A stretch of DNA of 64,000 nucleotides from NCBI GenBank assembly GCA_019635755.1, contig JAHBYW010000001.1, forward strand, positions 62,001 to 126,000. The letters are read 5' to 3'. The position numbers were made by a program, and so were the translations under genes. The notes below the pieces were generated by a model. That model worked only from the letters and a program-made list of their open reading frames with translations. It was not told where the DNA came from and made no database searches. Below are positions 8,584 to 20,527 of this stretch, piece after piece. Source of the stretch: Rhizobiaceae bacterium (GTDB lineage Bacteria; Pseudomonadota; Alphaproteobacteria; Rhizobiales; Rhizobiaceae). How positions within the stretch are numbered: the first letter of the stretch is position 1; every line of letters begins with the position of its first letter.

Positions 8584-10097
8584 CTAGCCTTCTTCGACCG
8601 CCAGCTTCAGGTCCATGCCCGCGACCTTTGCCAGCTGGGCAATGCGCCCGTCCGGGCGTTCGCCCATCAGTCCCGCCTTGTCGCGGGGAACCAGGAGCGT
8701 GAAGGCGCGGTCGCCCCTGCGCTCCCAGCGCAGGCGCGGAATGACGTTCGGCATCGACGCCGAGAGCAGGTAGACGACGCGCAGCATGGCGCCGAGCAGC
8801 CGCGCCCGATCCAGCAGCCGCGGCGTGGCCAGCCGCTTGATCTCGGAGGCAATCGTCTCGTCGAAGATGCCCTCGTGCCGGTAGAGATTGGCCAGCGCGA
8901 TGAAGGCGCGGCCGGGATGATCGACGCCGATGAACGACGCGTGCGCGATGATGTTGAGCGACTGGGTGCCGCGATATTCGGGATGCGCGCGCCAGCCGAT
9001 GTCGGCCAGCAGGCAGGCGGCGCGGCGATAGCGCGCCTCGTTCTCTGTCTCCTCGATCCCGAATGCGGCGAATGTCGTGCCGCTCCAGTCGGCGAGCTCG
9101 CGGGCATGGGTCACGGAGCGGGCTCTGAGCAGTGCCAGTTCCTCCGCCGCCGAGATCAGCGGGTCGGCCCGCTGTTCCTGCGGCGACAGCAGCGAATAGA
9201 GGAACCCCTCGCGCACGCCCAGCGCCGAGACCACGATCGACGACGGCTTCATCGCCTCGACGATCTCCTGCAGCACGATGGCACCGTAAGGCAGCAGCGC
9301 GCGGCGGCTCTTCGACACACGGTCGATGCCCTTGATCTTGTCGAACTCGCCCTTTGACACCTGCCGCAGGAAGCCGGCCGACGCCTCCGGGTCGAGTTCG
9401 TAATGGTGCATCACGGAGAGCGGATAGTCGCTCATCTCCATGTGAAGCCGGGCAAGGTTTCGCCACGTGCCGCCTACCGCGTAGAAGGTGCGGCCGCGTC
9501 CGCCCTGGAGCAGCGACGCGCGCTCCAGCTGCTCGCGCACGAAGCGCGTGGCGGCGGCCGGTGCGTTCTTCGACAGGTCCTGCAGCCTGAGCCCGCCCAG
9601 CGGCAGCGTGATGCCGTCGCCGATCGTCTCCTCGGCCACGTCGACCAGCTCGAGGCTGCCGCCGCCGAGGTCGCCCGCGATGCCGTTGGCCGGATGGAAC
9701 GCCGAGATGACGCCGAGCGCCGAATAGTAGGCTTCCTCGCGGCCGCTCAGCACGCGGATGTCGGTGCCGAGGATATCCTCGGCGCGATGGATGAAGTCCG
9801 GTCCGTTCTCGGCCTCTCGCGCCGCCGCGGTCGCGATCACGTAGAGCTGCTCGGAGCCGGCCTGCTCGGAGAGGGCGCGGAACCGCCGCAACTCCTCGAC
9901 CGCGCGCAGGACCGCCTCGGGGTCGAGCTTGCCCGTCGACACGATGCCTCGCCCGAGGCCGGCCAGCATCTTCTCGTTGAACAGGACGGTCGGCGAGCGC
10001 GCGATCCCCTCGTAGATGACGAGGCGGATCGAGTTGGAACCGATGTCGATGATCGAGAGTGGCCGGCGGTCCTGGAGCCTGCCCTGGGAGTTTGCGA

Positions 10098-10101
<4 letters not shown>
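8584..10101 (-). CDS. ppx: Exopolyphosphatase / Ppx-GppA phosphatase
   Basis: A 505-residue cytosolic enzyme of the ASKHA fold that removes terminal phosphate from polyphosphate and/or converts pppGpp to ppGpp. The nucleotide-binding motifs are clear: [16 protein letters not shown] near residue 18 (phosphate 1) and [11 protein letters not shown] near 150 (phosphate 2). The N-terminal two-thirds are the Ppx/GppA domain; the rest is the HD-like helical domain. The start codon overlaps the ppk stop by 4 bp (ATGA at 10098-10101), so kinase and phosphatase are translationally coupled. Ppx and GppA activities cannot be separated from sequence. Confidence 0.95.
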
Positions 10102-12305
<2,204 letters not shown>

Positions 12306-12466
12306 CGGCGTCCATCCCGCGCGCCCGGAACCGGCGGCGCTATCCCGATACGCTTCCTGGCAGGCATTTGCGACAGTTTCATAATCGGGTCACTTGCATT
12401 GCGAAGGCAACTGTTCCAAACGCTGGACAGGCTCGCAACTGCGTCGATTTTCGATCGGAGAACGAG

Positions 12467-12712
12467 ATGGCTGGCGGCTCAATACCGCATTTCCAGAACG
12501 ATGCCGGGCACGCCGTGATCGAGATCGGCGTGAAGGAGTTCATGTGCGTCGGCGCCACCGAACCCTTCGATCACCCGCATGTCTACCTGGACATGGGCAG
12601 CGACTCGGAGAAGGTCTGCCCCTACTGCTCGACGCTCTACCGCTACGATGCAGGGCTGGCGGCGGATGAGACGAAGCCGGCAGGCTGCGCCTACTTCCAT
12701 CGCGCCGCCTGA
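12467..12712 (+). CDS. Zinc-finger domain protein (NDUFS6-like zf-CHCC)
   Basis: An 81-residue cytosolic protein with one predicted zinc site: the Cys in EFMCVGATEPFDHPHVYLDM, the His of DHPH, and the CPYC pair in KVCPYCSTLYRYD. This matches the small zf-CHCC family related to the C-terminus of complex I subunit NDUFS6. The ATG at 12467 starts the conserved region; an upstream in-frame start would add a random-looking leader. It is 12 bp upstream of the FAD monooxygenase on the same strand, so the two probably share a message. Whether it works with complex I is unknown. Confidence 0.8.
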   Translation: MAGGSIPHFQNDAGHAVIEIGVKEFMCVGATEPFDHPHVYLDMGSDSEKVCPYCSTLYRYDAGLAADETKPAGCAYFHRAA

Positions 12713-12724
12713 CACGGCGGCAGG

Positions 12725-13930
12725 ATGAGCGCCCGCTCCCGGCAGGTGATCATCGCCGGAGCCGGCATCGCCGGCCTCAGCGCCGCGCTTGCCTTTGCCC
12801 AGCGCGGGTTCTCGGTCCAGCTCTACGAGCGGTCGCGGCGCCTGGAAGAGGTCGGCGCCGGCATCCAGCTCTCGCCCAATGCCACCCGCCTGCTCGGCCG
12901 CTTCGGCGTGCTGGACGCCGTGATGCCGACCGCGATCAAGCCCGAGGCGATCGTCCTGGTCGACGGCAAGAGCCTGCGCCGCCTGGCGCAGATCCCGCTT
13001 GGCGAGGCCGCCGAACGGCGCTGGGGCGCGCCCTATCTCGTCGTGCACCGCTCGGACCTCCAGAGCGCGCTGGCCGCCCGCGTGACGCGCGACAGCGACA
13101 TCGCGCTCAGACTCGGCGCCGCCGTCCGCGACTTCACGCCCCATCCGCACGGGCTGACCGCGTCCGTCGACATCGACGGGCGCATCAGCGAGGCGTCCGG
13201 ACTGCTGCTGGTCGGCGCCGACGGCGTCTGGTCGACGCTGCGCGCCATGGCCGGCCACCGCGCGGAGAGCCGGCCCACCGGCCAGATCGCCTGGCGCACG
13301 ACCGTCAGGTCCGATGGACCTGCCGGGCAGGCCTTCGCCGCCATCGCCGACGCCGGCATGGTGACGGTCTTCCTGCACCGGTCGGCGCATATCGTCGCCT
13401 ATCCGCTGCGCGGCGGCGGCGCGGTGAACCTCGTCGCCGTGACTAAAGGCACCATTCCCGCCGAGATGTGGGCCGCGCGGCCGGAGCAGCAGGCGCTCGA
13501 CGCGATCGCCTCGCGCATGGCGCCCGGCATCGCCAGGCTGGTCGCCGCGGCGGGTCCGTGGACGGCCTGGCCGATCCACACCGTGCCCTCCAACGCGCCG
13601 TGGATCGCGACCCGGGGCGTGGCGCTGATCGGCGACGCGGCGCACGCGATGACGCCTTTCGCGGCTCAGGGCGCTGCGATGGCGATCGAGGATGCCTACA
13701 CCCTGGCGGAGCGAATCGCGGCCGCGCGCTTCGACATTGCCGCCGCGCTCGTGGCGTGGGAAAAGCAGCGGCGGCGGCGTGTCTCCGCAGTTGCGCGACG
13801 CGGGCGCCTGAACAAGCTGGCGTGGAATGCCGGCGGCCCGGCCGCGCTGGTGCGCAACGCCTATCTGCGCCGCGCCAGCTCCGACAGGCTGGCGAGCGGG
13901 CTGGACTGGCTCTACGGCTGGCGTCCCTGA
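12725..13930 (+). CDS. FAD-dependent monooxygenase (UbiH / salicylate hydroxylase-like)
   Basis: A 401-residue flavoprotein hydroxylase of group A. It has the Rossmann GxGxxG at the N-terminus (VIIAGAGIAGLSAALAFA), the DG motif near residue 165 (LLVGADGVWSTLRAM), and the GD motif near 300 (ALIGDAAHAMTPFAAQGAAM) that contacts the FAD ribityl chain. It hydroxylates an aromatic or quinone-like substrate with NAD(P)H and O2. The exact substrate (salicylate-like, ubiquinone precursor or other) cannot be told. The C-terminus is rich in Arg and may lie near the membrane. It follows the small zinc-finger gene. Confidence 0.88.
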   Translation: MSARSRQVIIAGAGIAGLSAALAFAQRGFSVQLYERSRRLEEVGAGIQLSPNATRLLGRFGVLDAVMPTAIKPEAIVLVDGKSLRRLAQIPLGEAAERRWGAPYLVVHRSDLQSALAARVTRDSDIALRLGAAVRDFTPHPHGLTASVDIDGRISEASGLLLVGADGVWSTLRAMAGHRAESRPTGQIAWRTTVRSDGPAGQAFAAIADAGMVTVFLHRSAHIVAYPLRGGGAVNLVAVTKGTIPAEMWAARPEQQALDAIASRMAPGIARLVAAAGPWTAWPIHTVPSNAPWIATRGVALIGDAAHAMTPFAAQGAAMAIEDAYTLAERIAAARFDIAAALVAWEKQRRRRVSAVARRGRLNKLAWNAGGPAALVRNAYLRRASSDRLASGLDWLYGWRP

Positions 13931-13946
13931 GCGCCAAGGCGCCCGC

Positions 13947-14612
13947 TCAATTGTGCAGGGCGAGCGACCAGGAGAGCGACTGCGGCAGCGGGTTCCACCA
14001 GCCGGTCTGAAGGCCCGCCGTTCGGAGCGCCCGCGCCGTCCATGTGTTGCAGCCGACCAGCGCGTTGAAGCGGCCGTGGGCCTCGAAGAAGGCGTCGTTC
14101 GGCCCGTAGGCTGCGCCCGCGACCGGCACCGGCTCGTCGCCTCCGCTCTTCGCGAAGCTCGCATCGATGGCGTCGACGAGGCGCTGGAAGGCGGCCGCGT
14201 CCAACCGGTATTCGGTCACGCCGGACTGCGCGGTGTCGACGCTGCCGGCCACCGTCACGTGCATCACCGCGTCGTCGAGCGTCAGCGCCTTGAACAGCGG
14301 TCCGGGCTTCAGCTCGCTCCAGGTCGGCGTCTCGATGTAGAAGGCGCGGCTGCCCCAGCCGAATGCCAGCCATCGGGCCTGCGGATGGAGGACAGGCAGG
14401 CCCGATGCGCCCAGGCCCGCGAACCGCGCCGCGACGTCCGGATCGAGCGGCAGGACGATGTCGGTGTGGATCGGATTGGCGACCACAAGGATCGTGCGAA
14501 GCGGCTCACCGCTCGCAGGCTGCGCCAGGAACGGCCGCGGCACGACCGTGCCCAGAACTGGTGCCAGCACCACGGCCGCAGCGCCGAAAGCAACCCATTT
14601 CAGGACGCGCAT
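13947..14612 (-). CDS. TIGR02117 / DUF2459 family exported protein
   Basis: A 221-residue protein with an N-terminal hydrophobic segment (about residues 5-25) that acts as signal peptide or anchor. It then carries the DUF2459/TIGR02117 pattern: NPIHTDIVLPL, GWGSRAFYIETPTW near residue 85, and the C-terminal ALVGCNTWTARALRTAG with a conserved Cys. The family has no settled function; members appear near urease genes in some genomes, which is not the case here. It lies 39 bp downstream of aapP on the same strand and could be read from that message. It is convergent with the FAD monooxygenase. Confidence 0.85.
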   Translation of the reverse strand: MRVLKWVAFGAAAVVLAPVLGTVVPRPFLAQPASGEPLRTILVVANPIHTDIVLPLDPDVAARFAGLGASGLPVLHPQARWLAFGWGSRAFYIETPTWSELKPGPLFKALTLDDAVMHVTVAGSVDTAQSGVTEYRLDAAAFQRLVDAIDASFAKSGGDEPVPVAGAAYGPNDAFFEAHGRFNALVGCNTWTARALRTAGLQTGWWNPLPQSLSWSLALHN

Positions 14613-14651
14613 TGCCCGCCCGCGACCTGCTGCCTGCCCCGAGAACCCCTG

Positions 14652-15455
14652 CTAGTGCAGGATCTGCGACAGGAACAGCTTGGTGCGCTCGTGCTGCGGA
14701 TGGTCGAAGAACGCTTCCGGCGTGTTCTGCTCGACGATCTGGCCCTGGTCCATGAAGATGACACGGTTGGCGACCTTGCGCGCAAAGCCCATTTCGTGTG
14801 TCACGCAGAGCATGGTCATGCCCTCCTCGGCCAGGCCGACCATCGTCTCCAGCACTTCTTTGATCATCTCCGGGTCGAGCGCCGAGGTCGGCTCGTCGAA
14901 CAGCATGATGCGCGGGTTCATGCAAAGCGACCGCGCGATCGCGACGCGCTGCTGCTGGCCGCCTGAAAGCTGGCCCGGATACTTGTTCGCCTGCTCGGGA
15001 ATCTTCACCCGGCGCAGGAAGTGCATCGCGGTCTCCTCGGCCTGCTTGCGCGGGATCTTGCGGACCCAGATCGGCGCCAGCGTGCAGTTCTCGAGGATGG
15101 TCAGATGCGGGAACAGGTTGAAGTGCTGGAACACCATGCCGACCTCGCGGCGCACCTCGTCGATCTTCTTGAGATCGTTGGTCAGTTCCTTGCCGTCGAC
15201 GACGATCCTGCCCTTCTGGTGCTCCTCCAGCCGGTTGATGCAGCGGATCATGGTCGACTTGCCCGAGCCGGACGGGCCGCAGATGACGATGCGCTCGCCG
15301 CGCATGACCTTCAGGTTGATGTCCTTCAGGACGTGGAAATCGCCGTACCATTTGTGCATGCCGACGATCTCGATGGCGACGTCGGTATCTGAAATCTGCA
15401 TCTTGGCGCGGTCGACCCTGAGGTCCTCGGCGCTGACTGCGTTCTCGGTGGCCAT
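14652..15455 (-). CDS. aapP: General L-amino acid ABC transporter, ATP-binding subunit
   Basis: A 267-residue ATPase of the polar amino-acid ABC family that powers the AapQM permease. Walker [10 protein letters not shown] is at residues ~60-68, the signature LSGGQQQR follows, Walker B is [12 protein letters not shown] and the switch His is in CVTHEMGFA. Translation starts at the ATG at 15455 ([10 protein letters not shown]); the conserved domain begins after a ~25-residue leader. It is the last gene of aapJQMP, 17 bp after aapM. The assignment rests on family similarity and on the full J-Q-M-P order. Confidence 0.95.
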   Translation of the reverse strand: MATENAVSAEDLRVDRAKMQISDTDVAIEIVGMHKWYGDFHVLKDINLKVMRGERIVICGPSGSGKSTMIRCINRLEEHQKGRIVVDGKELTNDLKKIDEVRREVGMVFQHFNLFPHLTILENCTLAPIWVRKIPRKQAEETAMHFLRRVKIPEQANKYPGQLSGGQQQRVAIARSLCMNPRIMLFDEPTSALDPEMIKEVLETMVGLAEEGMTMLCVTHEMGFARKVANRVIFMDQGQIVEQNTPEAFFDHPQHERTKLFLSQILH

Positions 15456-15472
15456 CGGCCGGTTCCCCTTGC

Positions 15473-16630
15473 CTATCGTTTGTGGCCGGTGTCGAGCCGG
15501 CGTTCCATGAAGATCGAGTAGCGCGACATGCCGAAGCAGAAGATCCAGAAGACGAAGCCGGCAAACAGAAGGCCGGACATCGGCGTCTGCGCCGACGCCC
15601 AGGTCGCGTCGGTGAAGTTCTGGCGGACGATGCCCAGCAGGTCGAACATGCCGATGATGTAGACGAGGCTGGTGTCCTTGAAGAGACCGATGAAGGTGTT
15701 CACGATGCCCGGGATCACCAGCTTCAGCGCCTGCGGAAGCACGATCAGGCCCATCTTCTGGCCGTAGCCGAGGCCGAGCGAATCGGCACCCTCGTACTGG
15801 CCCTTGGGAATGGCCTGCAGGCCGCCGCGCACGACCTCCGCCATATAGGCCGAGGCGAACAGCGCCACGCCGACCAGCGCGCGCAGCAGCCGGTCGAACG
15901 TCGTGCCGGCCGGCAGGAACAGCGGCAGCATGACGCTCGCCATGAACAGCACGGTCACCAGCGGCACGCCGCGCACCGTCTCGATGAAGATGACGCTCAG
16001 CATCTTCACCACGGGCAGCTTCGATCGCCGGCCAAGCGCCAGCAGGATGCCGAAGGGTAGCGACACCGCGATGCCGACGAAGGACAGCACCATCGTCACC
16101 AGCAGACCGCCCCACTCCGAGGTCGGCACGTAGCGGAGGCCGAAGTAGCCGCCGACCAGCAGGAAGAAGGCAACGATCGGGAAGGCTACGAAGAACAGGA
16201 TGGCGTTCAGGCCCTTGCGCGGCACGCGCGGGATCAGCAACGGCACCAGCAGCGCGACGAAGATGACCGCCGTCAGGTTGACGCGCCAGCGCTCGCTGAC
16301 CGTATAGCGCCCGTACATGAACTGCTCGAATTTGGCGTTGACGAACGCCCAGCACGCGCCGGACCAGCCGTCCGGCTGGATGCCGCCCTGCGAGACGGTG
16401 GAGCAGACCGAACGGTCCGGCCCGCTCCACACCGCGTCGATGAAGGCCCAGCGCAGCACGCCGGGCACGAAATAGACGAGCAGGGTGACCGCGATGGCGG
16501 TCAGCACGGCATCGGTCGGGGTTGCGAACAGGTTCTTCTGCAACCACGGCAACAGGCCGCGGTTGCTCCGCGGCGCGGCCTGCGCCAGCACCATTTCCGT
16601 CCGGACGTAGGAGAGATCGTGCTCCTGCAT
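15473..16630 (-). CDS. aapM: General L-amino acid ABC transporter, permease AapM
   Basis: A 385-residue inner-membrane permease. The C-terminal ~210 residues hold the HisM-type core with the EAA loop ([25 protein letters not shown]). The N-terminal half has extra helices and an extracytoplasmic loop containing two Cys (RSVCSTVS and GACWAF). Long N-termini are usual for AapQ and AapM compared with HisQ/HisM. The ATG abuts the aapQ stop (no gap), and a GGAGAGA ribosome-binding stretch lies at the end of aapQ. It pairs with AapQ as the transmembrane channel. Confidence 0.94.
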   Translation of the reverse strand: MQEHDLSYVRTEMVLAQAAPRSNRGLLPWLQKNLFATPTDAVLTAIAVTLLVYFVPGVLRWAFIDAVWSGPDRSVCSTVSQGGIQPDGWSGACWAFVNAKFEQFMYGRYTVSERWRVNLTAVIFVALLVPLLIPRVPRKGLNAILFFVAFPIVAFFLLVGGYFGLRYVPTSEWGGLLVTMVLSFVGIAVSLPFGILLALGRRSKLPVVKMLSVIFIETVRGVPLVTVLFMASVMLPLFLPAGTTFDRLLRALVGVALFASAYMAEVVRGGLQAIPKGQYEGADSLGLGYGQKMGLIVLPQALKLVIPGIVNTFIGLFKDTSLVYIIGMFDLLGIVRQNFTDATWASAQTPMSGLLFAGFVFWIFCFGMSRYSIFMERRLDTGHKR

Positions 16631-17824
16631 CTATCTCTCCACCAGCGCCATCTTGGCGTTGAACCAGTTCATGAACAGCGAGGTCGACAGGCTGGTGCCC
16701 AGATAGATGATCATCCAGATCGCCACGACCTCGATCGCCTGGCCGGTCTGGTTCATCGTCGTCTGGCCGATCTGCACCAGATCGGGATAGCCGATGGCGA
16801 CCGCCAGCGACGAGTTCTTCGTGAGGTTCAGGTACTGGCTGGTCAACGGCGGGATGATGATGCGCAGCGCCTGCGGCACGATCACCAGGCGCAGCGTCGG
16901 CCCGGGCCTCAGGCCAAGCGCGCTGGCCGCCTCGGTCTGGCCGCGGCTGACGCCGAGGATGCCGGCGCGCACGATCTCGGCGATGAACGAGGCCGTGTAG
17001 AAGGATAGCGCGAGGTAGAGCGACAGGAACTCCGGCTTGATCGTGAAGCCGCCCTGGATGTTGAACGTGCCCTTGACCGCCGGCTCGAAGCTCAGCGGGA
17101 AGCCGGCGGCGATGAAGGCCAGCAGCGGCAGGCCGACGATGAGGGCCAACCCCGTCCAGAAGACAGGAAAACGCTGCCCGGTCGCCATCTGGCGCTGATA
17201 GGCGCGGCCGGCCACGAACCACGTCATGCCGATGCCGAGCAGCATGGCAACCGGGAGGAGCCAGGCGCCCTCCCCCCACAGCGGCTTCGGGATCGTAATG
17301 CCGCGATTGTTGAGGAAGGAATCGAAGGGCAGCTCGATGCTCTCGCGCACGGCGGGCAGCACCGACAGGACGCCGAGATACCAGAAGAAGATGACGAGCA
17401 GCGGCGGGATGTTGCGGAAGATCTCGACATAAACCGTACAGATCTTGGCGATCAGCCAGTTGCGCGAGAGCCGGCCGATGCCGACGAGGAAGCCGATGAT
17501 GGTGGCCGTGACGATGCCGCAGGCGGCGACGAGCAGCGTGTTCAGCAGGCCGACGACCAGCGCCCGGCCGAAGGTCGAATCGGCAGAGAAAGAGATCAGC
17601 GACTGGGCGACGTCGAAGCCGCTGCGGCGGTTGAGGAAGTCGAAACCCGACGCGATGTTGGCGCGGCGCAGGTTGTCGATCGTGTTGCCGACGATCCACG
17701 AGATCGCGAGCACGAGGAGCAGGACGACCAGTATCTGGTAGATGAGGCCCCTGACCTTGGGGTCGTAGACCCAGGACGACGCGCGGCCCGGTTCAACTGC
17801 GCGGATAGTCTCCTGCGACGCCAT
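16631..17824 (-). CDS. aapQ: General L-amino acid ABC transporter, permease AapQ
   Basis: A 397-residue inner-membrane permease, longer than HisQ as expected for this family. The core shows [38 protein letters not shown] and the EAA loop near residue 305 ([20 protein letters not shown]). The ATG at 17824 has a strong GGAGGT Shine-Dalgarno about 6 nt upstream. It is separated from aapJ by 65 bp holding a strong hairpin, which probably lets the binding protein be made in excess over the permease. Confidence 0.95.
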   Translation of the reverse strand: MASQETIRAVEPGRASSWVYDPKVRGLIYQILVVLLLVLAISWIVGNTIDNLRRANIASGFDFLNRRSGFDVAQSLISFSADSTFGRALVVGLLNTLLVAACGIVTATIIGFLVGIGRLSRNWLIAKICTVYVEIFRNIPPLLVIFFWYLGVLSVLPAVRESIELPFDSFLNNRGITIPKPLWGEGAWLLPVAMLLGIGMTWFVAGRAYQRQMATGQRFPVFWTGLALIVGLPLLAFIAAGFPLSFEPAVKGTFNIQGGFTIKPEFLSLYLALSFYTASFIAEIVRAGILGVSRGQTEAASALGLRPGPTLRLVIVPQALRIIIPPLTSQYLNLTKNSSLAVAIGYPDLVQIGQTTMNQTGQAIEVVAIWMIIYLGTSLSTSLFMNWFNAKMALVER

Positions 17825-17846
17825 GCGACCTCCGGGGGCTGACGGT

Positions 17847-17872
17847 CCGGGAGGCGGCGGACCGCCTCCCGG
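17847..17872 (-). promoter_or_regulatory. Intercistronic hairpin between aapJ and aapQ
   Basis: CCGGGAGGCGG-CGGA-CCGCCTCCCGG is a perfect 11-bp stem with a 4-nt loop, starting 18 nt after the aapJ stop. No T-run follows, so it is better read as a partial terminator or mRNA stabiliser than a full stop. Such hairpins after binding-protein genes raise binding protein over permease levels. Confidence 0.7.
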
Positions 17873-17889
17873 GTTGATCGGTTACAGCG

Positions 17890-18918
17890 TCAGCGGATCG
17901 GAGGAGCGTAGAGGATACCGCCCTTCGACCAGAGCTGGTTCAGGCCGCGCGCGATCTTGAGCGGGCTGCCCTGGCCGATGTTGCGCTCGAAGACCTCGCC
18001 GTAATTGCCGACGCCGGCGATCACGTTGGCGAGCCAGTCTTCGCTGAGGCCGAGGCCGGCGCCGAGCTTCGACTCCGCTTCCTGGCCGAGCACGCGCTTG
18101 ATCTCGGGGTTCGACGAACCCTTCATCTCGGCGACGTTCGCCTGGGTGATGCCGAGTTCCTCGGCGATGACGAGGCCGTTCAGCGTCCACTTCACGATGT
18201 CGAACCACTGGTCGTCACCCTGGCGGACGACGGGGCCGAGCGGCTCCTTGGAGATGACCTCGGGGAGCACGACGTGCTCGTCCGGCGCGGCCAGCGTCAG
18301 GCGGAGCGCGTAGAGGCCCGACTGGTCGGTAGTGTAGGCATCGCAACGGCCGGCTTCATAAGCCGCGTTGGTCTCGTCGAAGCCCTGGAACACGACCGGG
18401 TTGTATTCCATGTTGTTGGCACGGAAGTAGTCGGCGAGGTTCAGCTCCGTCGTGGTGCCGGTCTGCACGCAGATGGCGGCGCCCGAGAGCTGCAGGGCCG
18501 AATTGATGCCCTGGAGCTTCTTCGCGTTGATCATGAAGCCCTGGCCGTCATAGTAGTTCACGCCGGCGAAGTTGAAGCCGAGCGAGGTGTCGCGGCTGAG
18601 CGTCCAGGTCGTGTTGCGCGACAGGAAGTCGATCTCGCCCGACTGCAGCGCGGTGAAACGCTCGGTCGCGTTGGTCGGCACGAACTTCACCTTGGTCGGA
18701 TCGCCGAAGATGGCGGCGGCCACGGCGCGGCAGAGGTCGGCGTCGAAGCCCTTCCACTCGCCCTTGTCGTCCGGAGCGGCGAAGCCGGCCAGGCCGGTGT
18801 GGACGCCGCAGGCGACTTCGCCCTTAGCCTTCACGTCGTCGAGCGTCGCGGCGTTCGCCGCGGAGGCGGCAAACACCACCGCCGACGCGCCGAGCACGAT
18901 TTTGAGACTGTTTTTCAT
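17890..18918 (-). CDS. aapJ: General L-amino acid ABC transporter, periplasmic binding protein
   Basis: A 342-residue periplasmic protein that captures amino acids for the AapQMP complex. The signal peptide is MKNSLKIVLGASAVVFAAS, cut near ANA-ATLDD. The SBP_bac_3 fold follows: KGEVACGVHTGLAGFAAPDD, the ligand-binding ERFTALQSGEIDFLSRNTTW and the C-terminal LIAGVGNYGEVFERN-like segment (VIAGVGNYGEVFERNIG). I use the ATG at 18918, with AGAAGG about 9 nt upstream, rather than the in-frame TTG at 18924. It heads aapJQMP; the 404-bp spacer to divergent metC must hold its promoter. Confidence 0.96.
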   Translation of the reverse strand: MKNSLKIVLGASAVVFAASAANAATLDDVKAKGEVACGVHTGLAGFAAPDDKGEWKGFDADLCRAVAAAIFGDPTKVKFVPTNATERFTALQSGEIDFLSRNTTWTLSRDTSLGFNFAGVNYYDGQGFMINAKKLQGINSALQLSGAAICVQTGTTTELNLADYFRANNMEYNPVVFQGFDETNAAYEAGRCDAYTTDQSGLYALRLTLAAPDEHVVLPEVISKEPLGPVVRQGDDQWFDIVKWTLNGLVIAEELGITQANVAEMKGSSNPEIKRVLGQEAESKLGAGLGLSEDWLANVIAGVGNYGEVFERNIGQGSPLKIARGLNQLWSKGGILYAPPIR

Positions 18919-19322
18919 ACCCAAGAACCCTTCTGTTTTTCAGGACCCAGTCCTGTCTTGTCCGTGCGGAAGCTCGATTACTCCGGGCCCATTTCCCGAA
19001 GTTACGCCGCCCTCGCGACGTCGCCTCCCTCCCGTTCACGAAATTGTATCGAAGGCGATAATTCTCCGCTGGTCAAGTATGAATGGCGGCGCTGGCCCAA
19101 TCCGGCGCGACATTGGGAAAAACGCGACAGTTCCCTGCCCGTCGGCGACATCGCCTGCGCGATTTACTGTTTGCGACAGCAACTTTGCTGTCGCTGGCGC
19201 TCCGCTCGCAGAACGTATTTTTCCTCGACGTCCCCTGGTTCGCGGACAGAACCGGCGCTGGACTGTTGCCTGACCCGGCCTGCGACCGTATCGGTGGCCG
19301 CGATTGAAATGGGAAACGGTCG
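18919..19322. other. Divergent regulatory spacer between aapJ and metC
   Basis: 404 bp with no credible gene. Its central part (around 19030-19080) is AT-richer than its surroundings. On the minus strand there is a CTTGAC box (19077-19072) and a TACAAT box (19048-19043), but they are 23 nt apart and so do not form a standard promoter pair. A perfect 22-bp inverted repeat lies at 19173-19194. I saw no SAM-II riboswitch signature before metC. Confidence 0.7.
19173..19194. promoter_or_regulatory. Perfect inverted repeat in the aapJ-metC spacer
   Basis: GCGACAGCA-ACTT-TGCTGTCGC has perfect 9-bp arms and a 4-bp centre, 129 bp before metC and 255 bp before aapJ. It could be an operator for a dimeric regulator, or a hairpin in one of the leaders. 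There is no T-run. Confidence 0.55.
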
Positions 19323-20495
19323 ATGGCCAGAAGCAGTTCGGGTCGGGACAAGGGCGTGAACACGCGCCTGGCGCATCTCGGCAACGACCCCCACGACTTC
19401 TTCGGCTTCGTCAATCCGCCCGTCGTGCATGCCTCGACCGTGCTGTTCCCGGATGCCGCGACCATGGCATCGCGCAACCAGAAATACACCTACGGCACGC
19501 GCGGCACGCCGACGTCGGACGCGCTCGCCGACGCGGTCAACGCGCTGGAGGGGTCGGCGGGCACCATCATCGTTCCGTCCGGCCTCGCGGCGGTCTTCGT
19601 GCCGCTGATGGCGTTCCTGTCCGCGGGCGATCACGCGCTGATCGTCGATTCCGTCTACGCGCCGACGCGCATGTTCGCCAACACCATGCTGAAGCGCTGG
19701 GGCGTCGAGGTCGACTATTACGATCCGCTGATCGGCGGCGGCATCGCCGCGCTGATGAAGCCGAACACCAAGGTCGTCTTCACCGAATCGCCCGGCTCGA
19801 ACACGTTCGAGATGCAGGACATTCCGGCGATCGCCGCCGCCGCGCATGCTGGCGGCGCGGTGGTCATGATGGACAACACCTGGGCAACGCCGCTCTACTT
19901 CAAGCCGCTCGACCACGGCGTCGACATCTCGATCCACGCGGCGACGAAATATCCGGCCGGGCATTCGGACGTGCTGGCCGGCCTGGTGTCGGCCAACGAG
20001 GCCACGTGGAAGCGTCTGTGGGACACCTTCGTCTCGCTCGGCATCCCCGCCGGGCCGGACGACGCCTATCAGGTGCTGCGCGGCCTGCGCACGATGGGCG
20101 TCAGGCTGGAGCGTCACCAGCGCAGCGCCCTCGACATCGCGCGCTGGCTGGAAGGACAGCCCGGCGTCGCGCGCGTGCTGCACCCGGGCCTGGAAAGCCA
20201 CCCCGGGCACGCACTCTGGAAGCGTGACTTCTGCGGCGCGAGCGGCATCTTCTCGGTCGTGCTCGATGCCGGCGGACAGAAGGAGGCACATGCCTTCCTG
20301 GACGCACTGGAGATCTTCGGGCTGGGTTACTCCTGGGGCGGCTACGAGAGCCTCGCCGTGCTGGTCAACCTGTCGGACCGCACGGTCGCCAGGGGATCGT
20401 ACGAAGGCCCGATCATCCGGCTGCAGATCGGCCTGGAAGACGTCGCAGACCTGAAGGCCGACATCGGCAAAGCGCTGGCCGCCGCGCGCGCGTAG
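19323..20495 (+). CDS. metC: Cystathionine beta-lyase
   Basis: A 390-residue PLP enzyme that splits cystathionine to homocysteine, pyruvate and ammonia in methionine synthesis. The Cys/Met-metabolism fold is clear: YTYGTRGTPTSDALADAVNA (substrate and PLP phosphate region), PSGLAAVFVPLM, MMDNTWATPLYFKPLDHGVD (cofactor Asp), and the Schiff-base Lys in HAATKYPAGHSD near residue 208. The C-terminus has LGYSWGGYESL, typical of MetC. It could also act as a cysteine desulfhydrase. It is divergent from aapJ and convergent with the RTX gene. Confidence 0.93.
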   Translation: MARSSSGRDKGVNTRLAHLGNDPHDFFGFVNPPVVHASTVLFPDAATMASRNQKYTYGTRGTPTSDALADAVNALEGSAGTIIVPSGLAAVFVPLMAFLSAGDHALIVDSVYAPTRMFANTMLKRWGVEVDYYDPLIGGGIAALMKPNTKVVFTESPGSNTFEMQDIPAIAAAAHAGGAVVMMDNTWATPLYFKPLDHGVDISIHAATKYPAGHSDVLAGLVSANEATWKRLWDTFVSLGIPAGPDDAYQVLRGLRTMGVRLERHQRSALDIARWLEGQPGVARVLHPGLESHPGHALWKRDFCGASGIFSVVLDAGGQKEAHAFLDALEIFGLGYSWGGYESLAVLVNLSDRTVARGSYEGPIIRLQIGLEDVADLKADIGKALAAARA

Positions 20496-20499
20496 GCCA

Positions 20500-20523
20500 G
20501 CGTCTCGCCGCGCAGGGAGACGC
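20500..20523. terminator. Weak bidirectional hairpin between metC and RTX gene
   Basis: GCGTCTC, a 10-nt loop, then GAGACGC between the convergent metC and RTX genes, whose stops are 32 bp apart. A 7-bp stem with no T-run. It may limit read-through in both directions. Confidence 0.35.
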
Positions 20524-20527
20524 GGCC

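Noticed and set aside
14652-17699. Single 1015-codon frame running across aapP, aapM and aapQ
   Set aside because: Only the aapP part gives a real protein. The rest is out of frame with the clear AapM and AapQ sequences and reads as a high-GC shadow.
19043-19077. Sigma-70 promoter for aapJ from CTTGAC and TACAAT
   Set aside because: The boxes are 23 nt apart, too far for a normal promoter. They are noted only as separate elements.
19200-19322. SAM-II riboswitch before metC
   Set aside because: The expected conserved SAM-II sequence and pseudoknot pairing were not found in the ~120 bases before the start. Absence by eye is not proof; an Infernal search would settle it.
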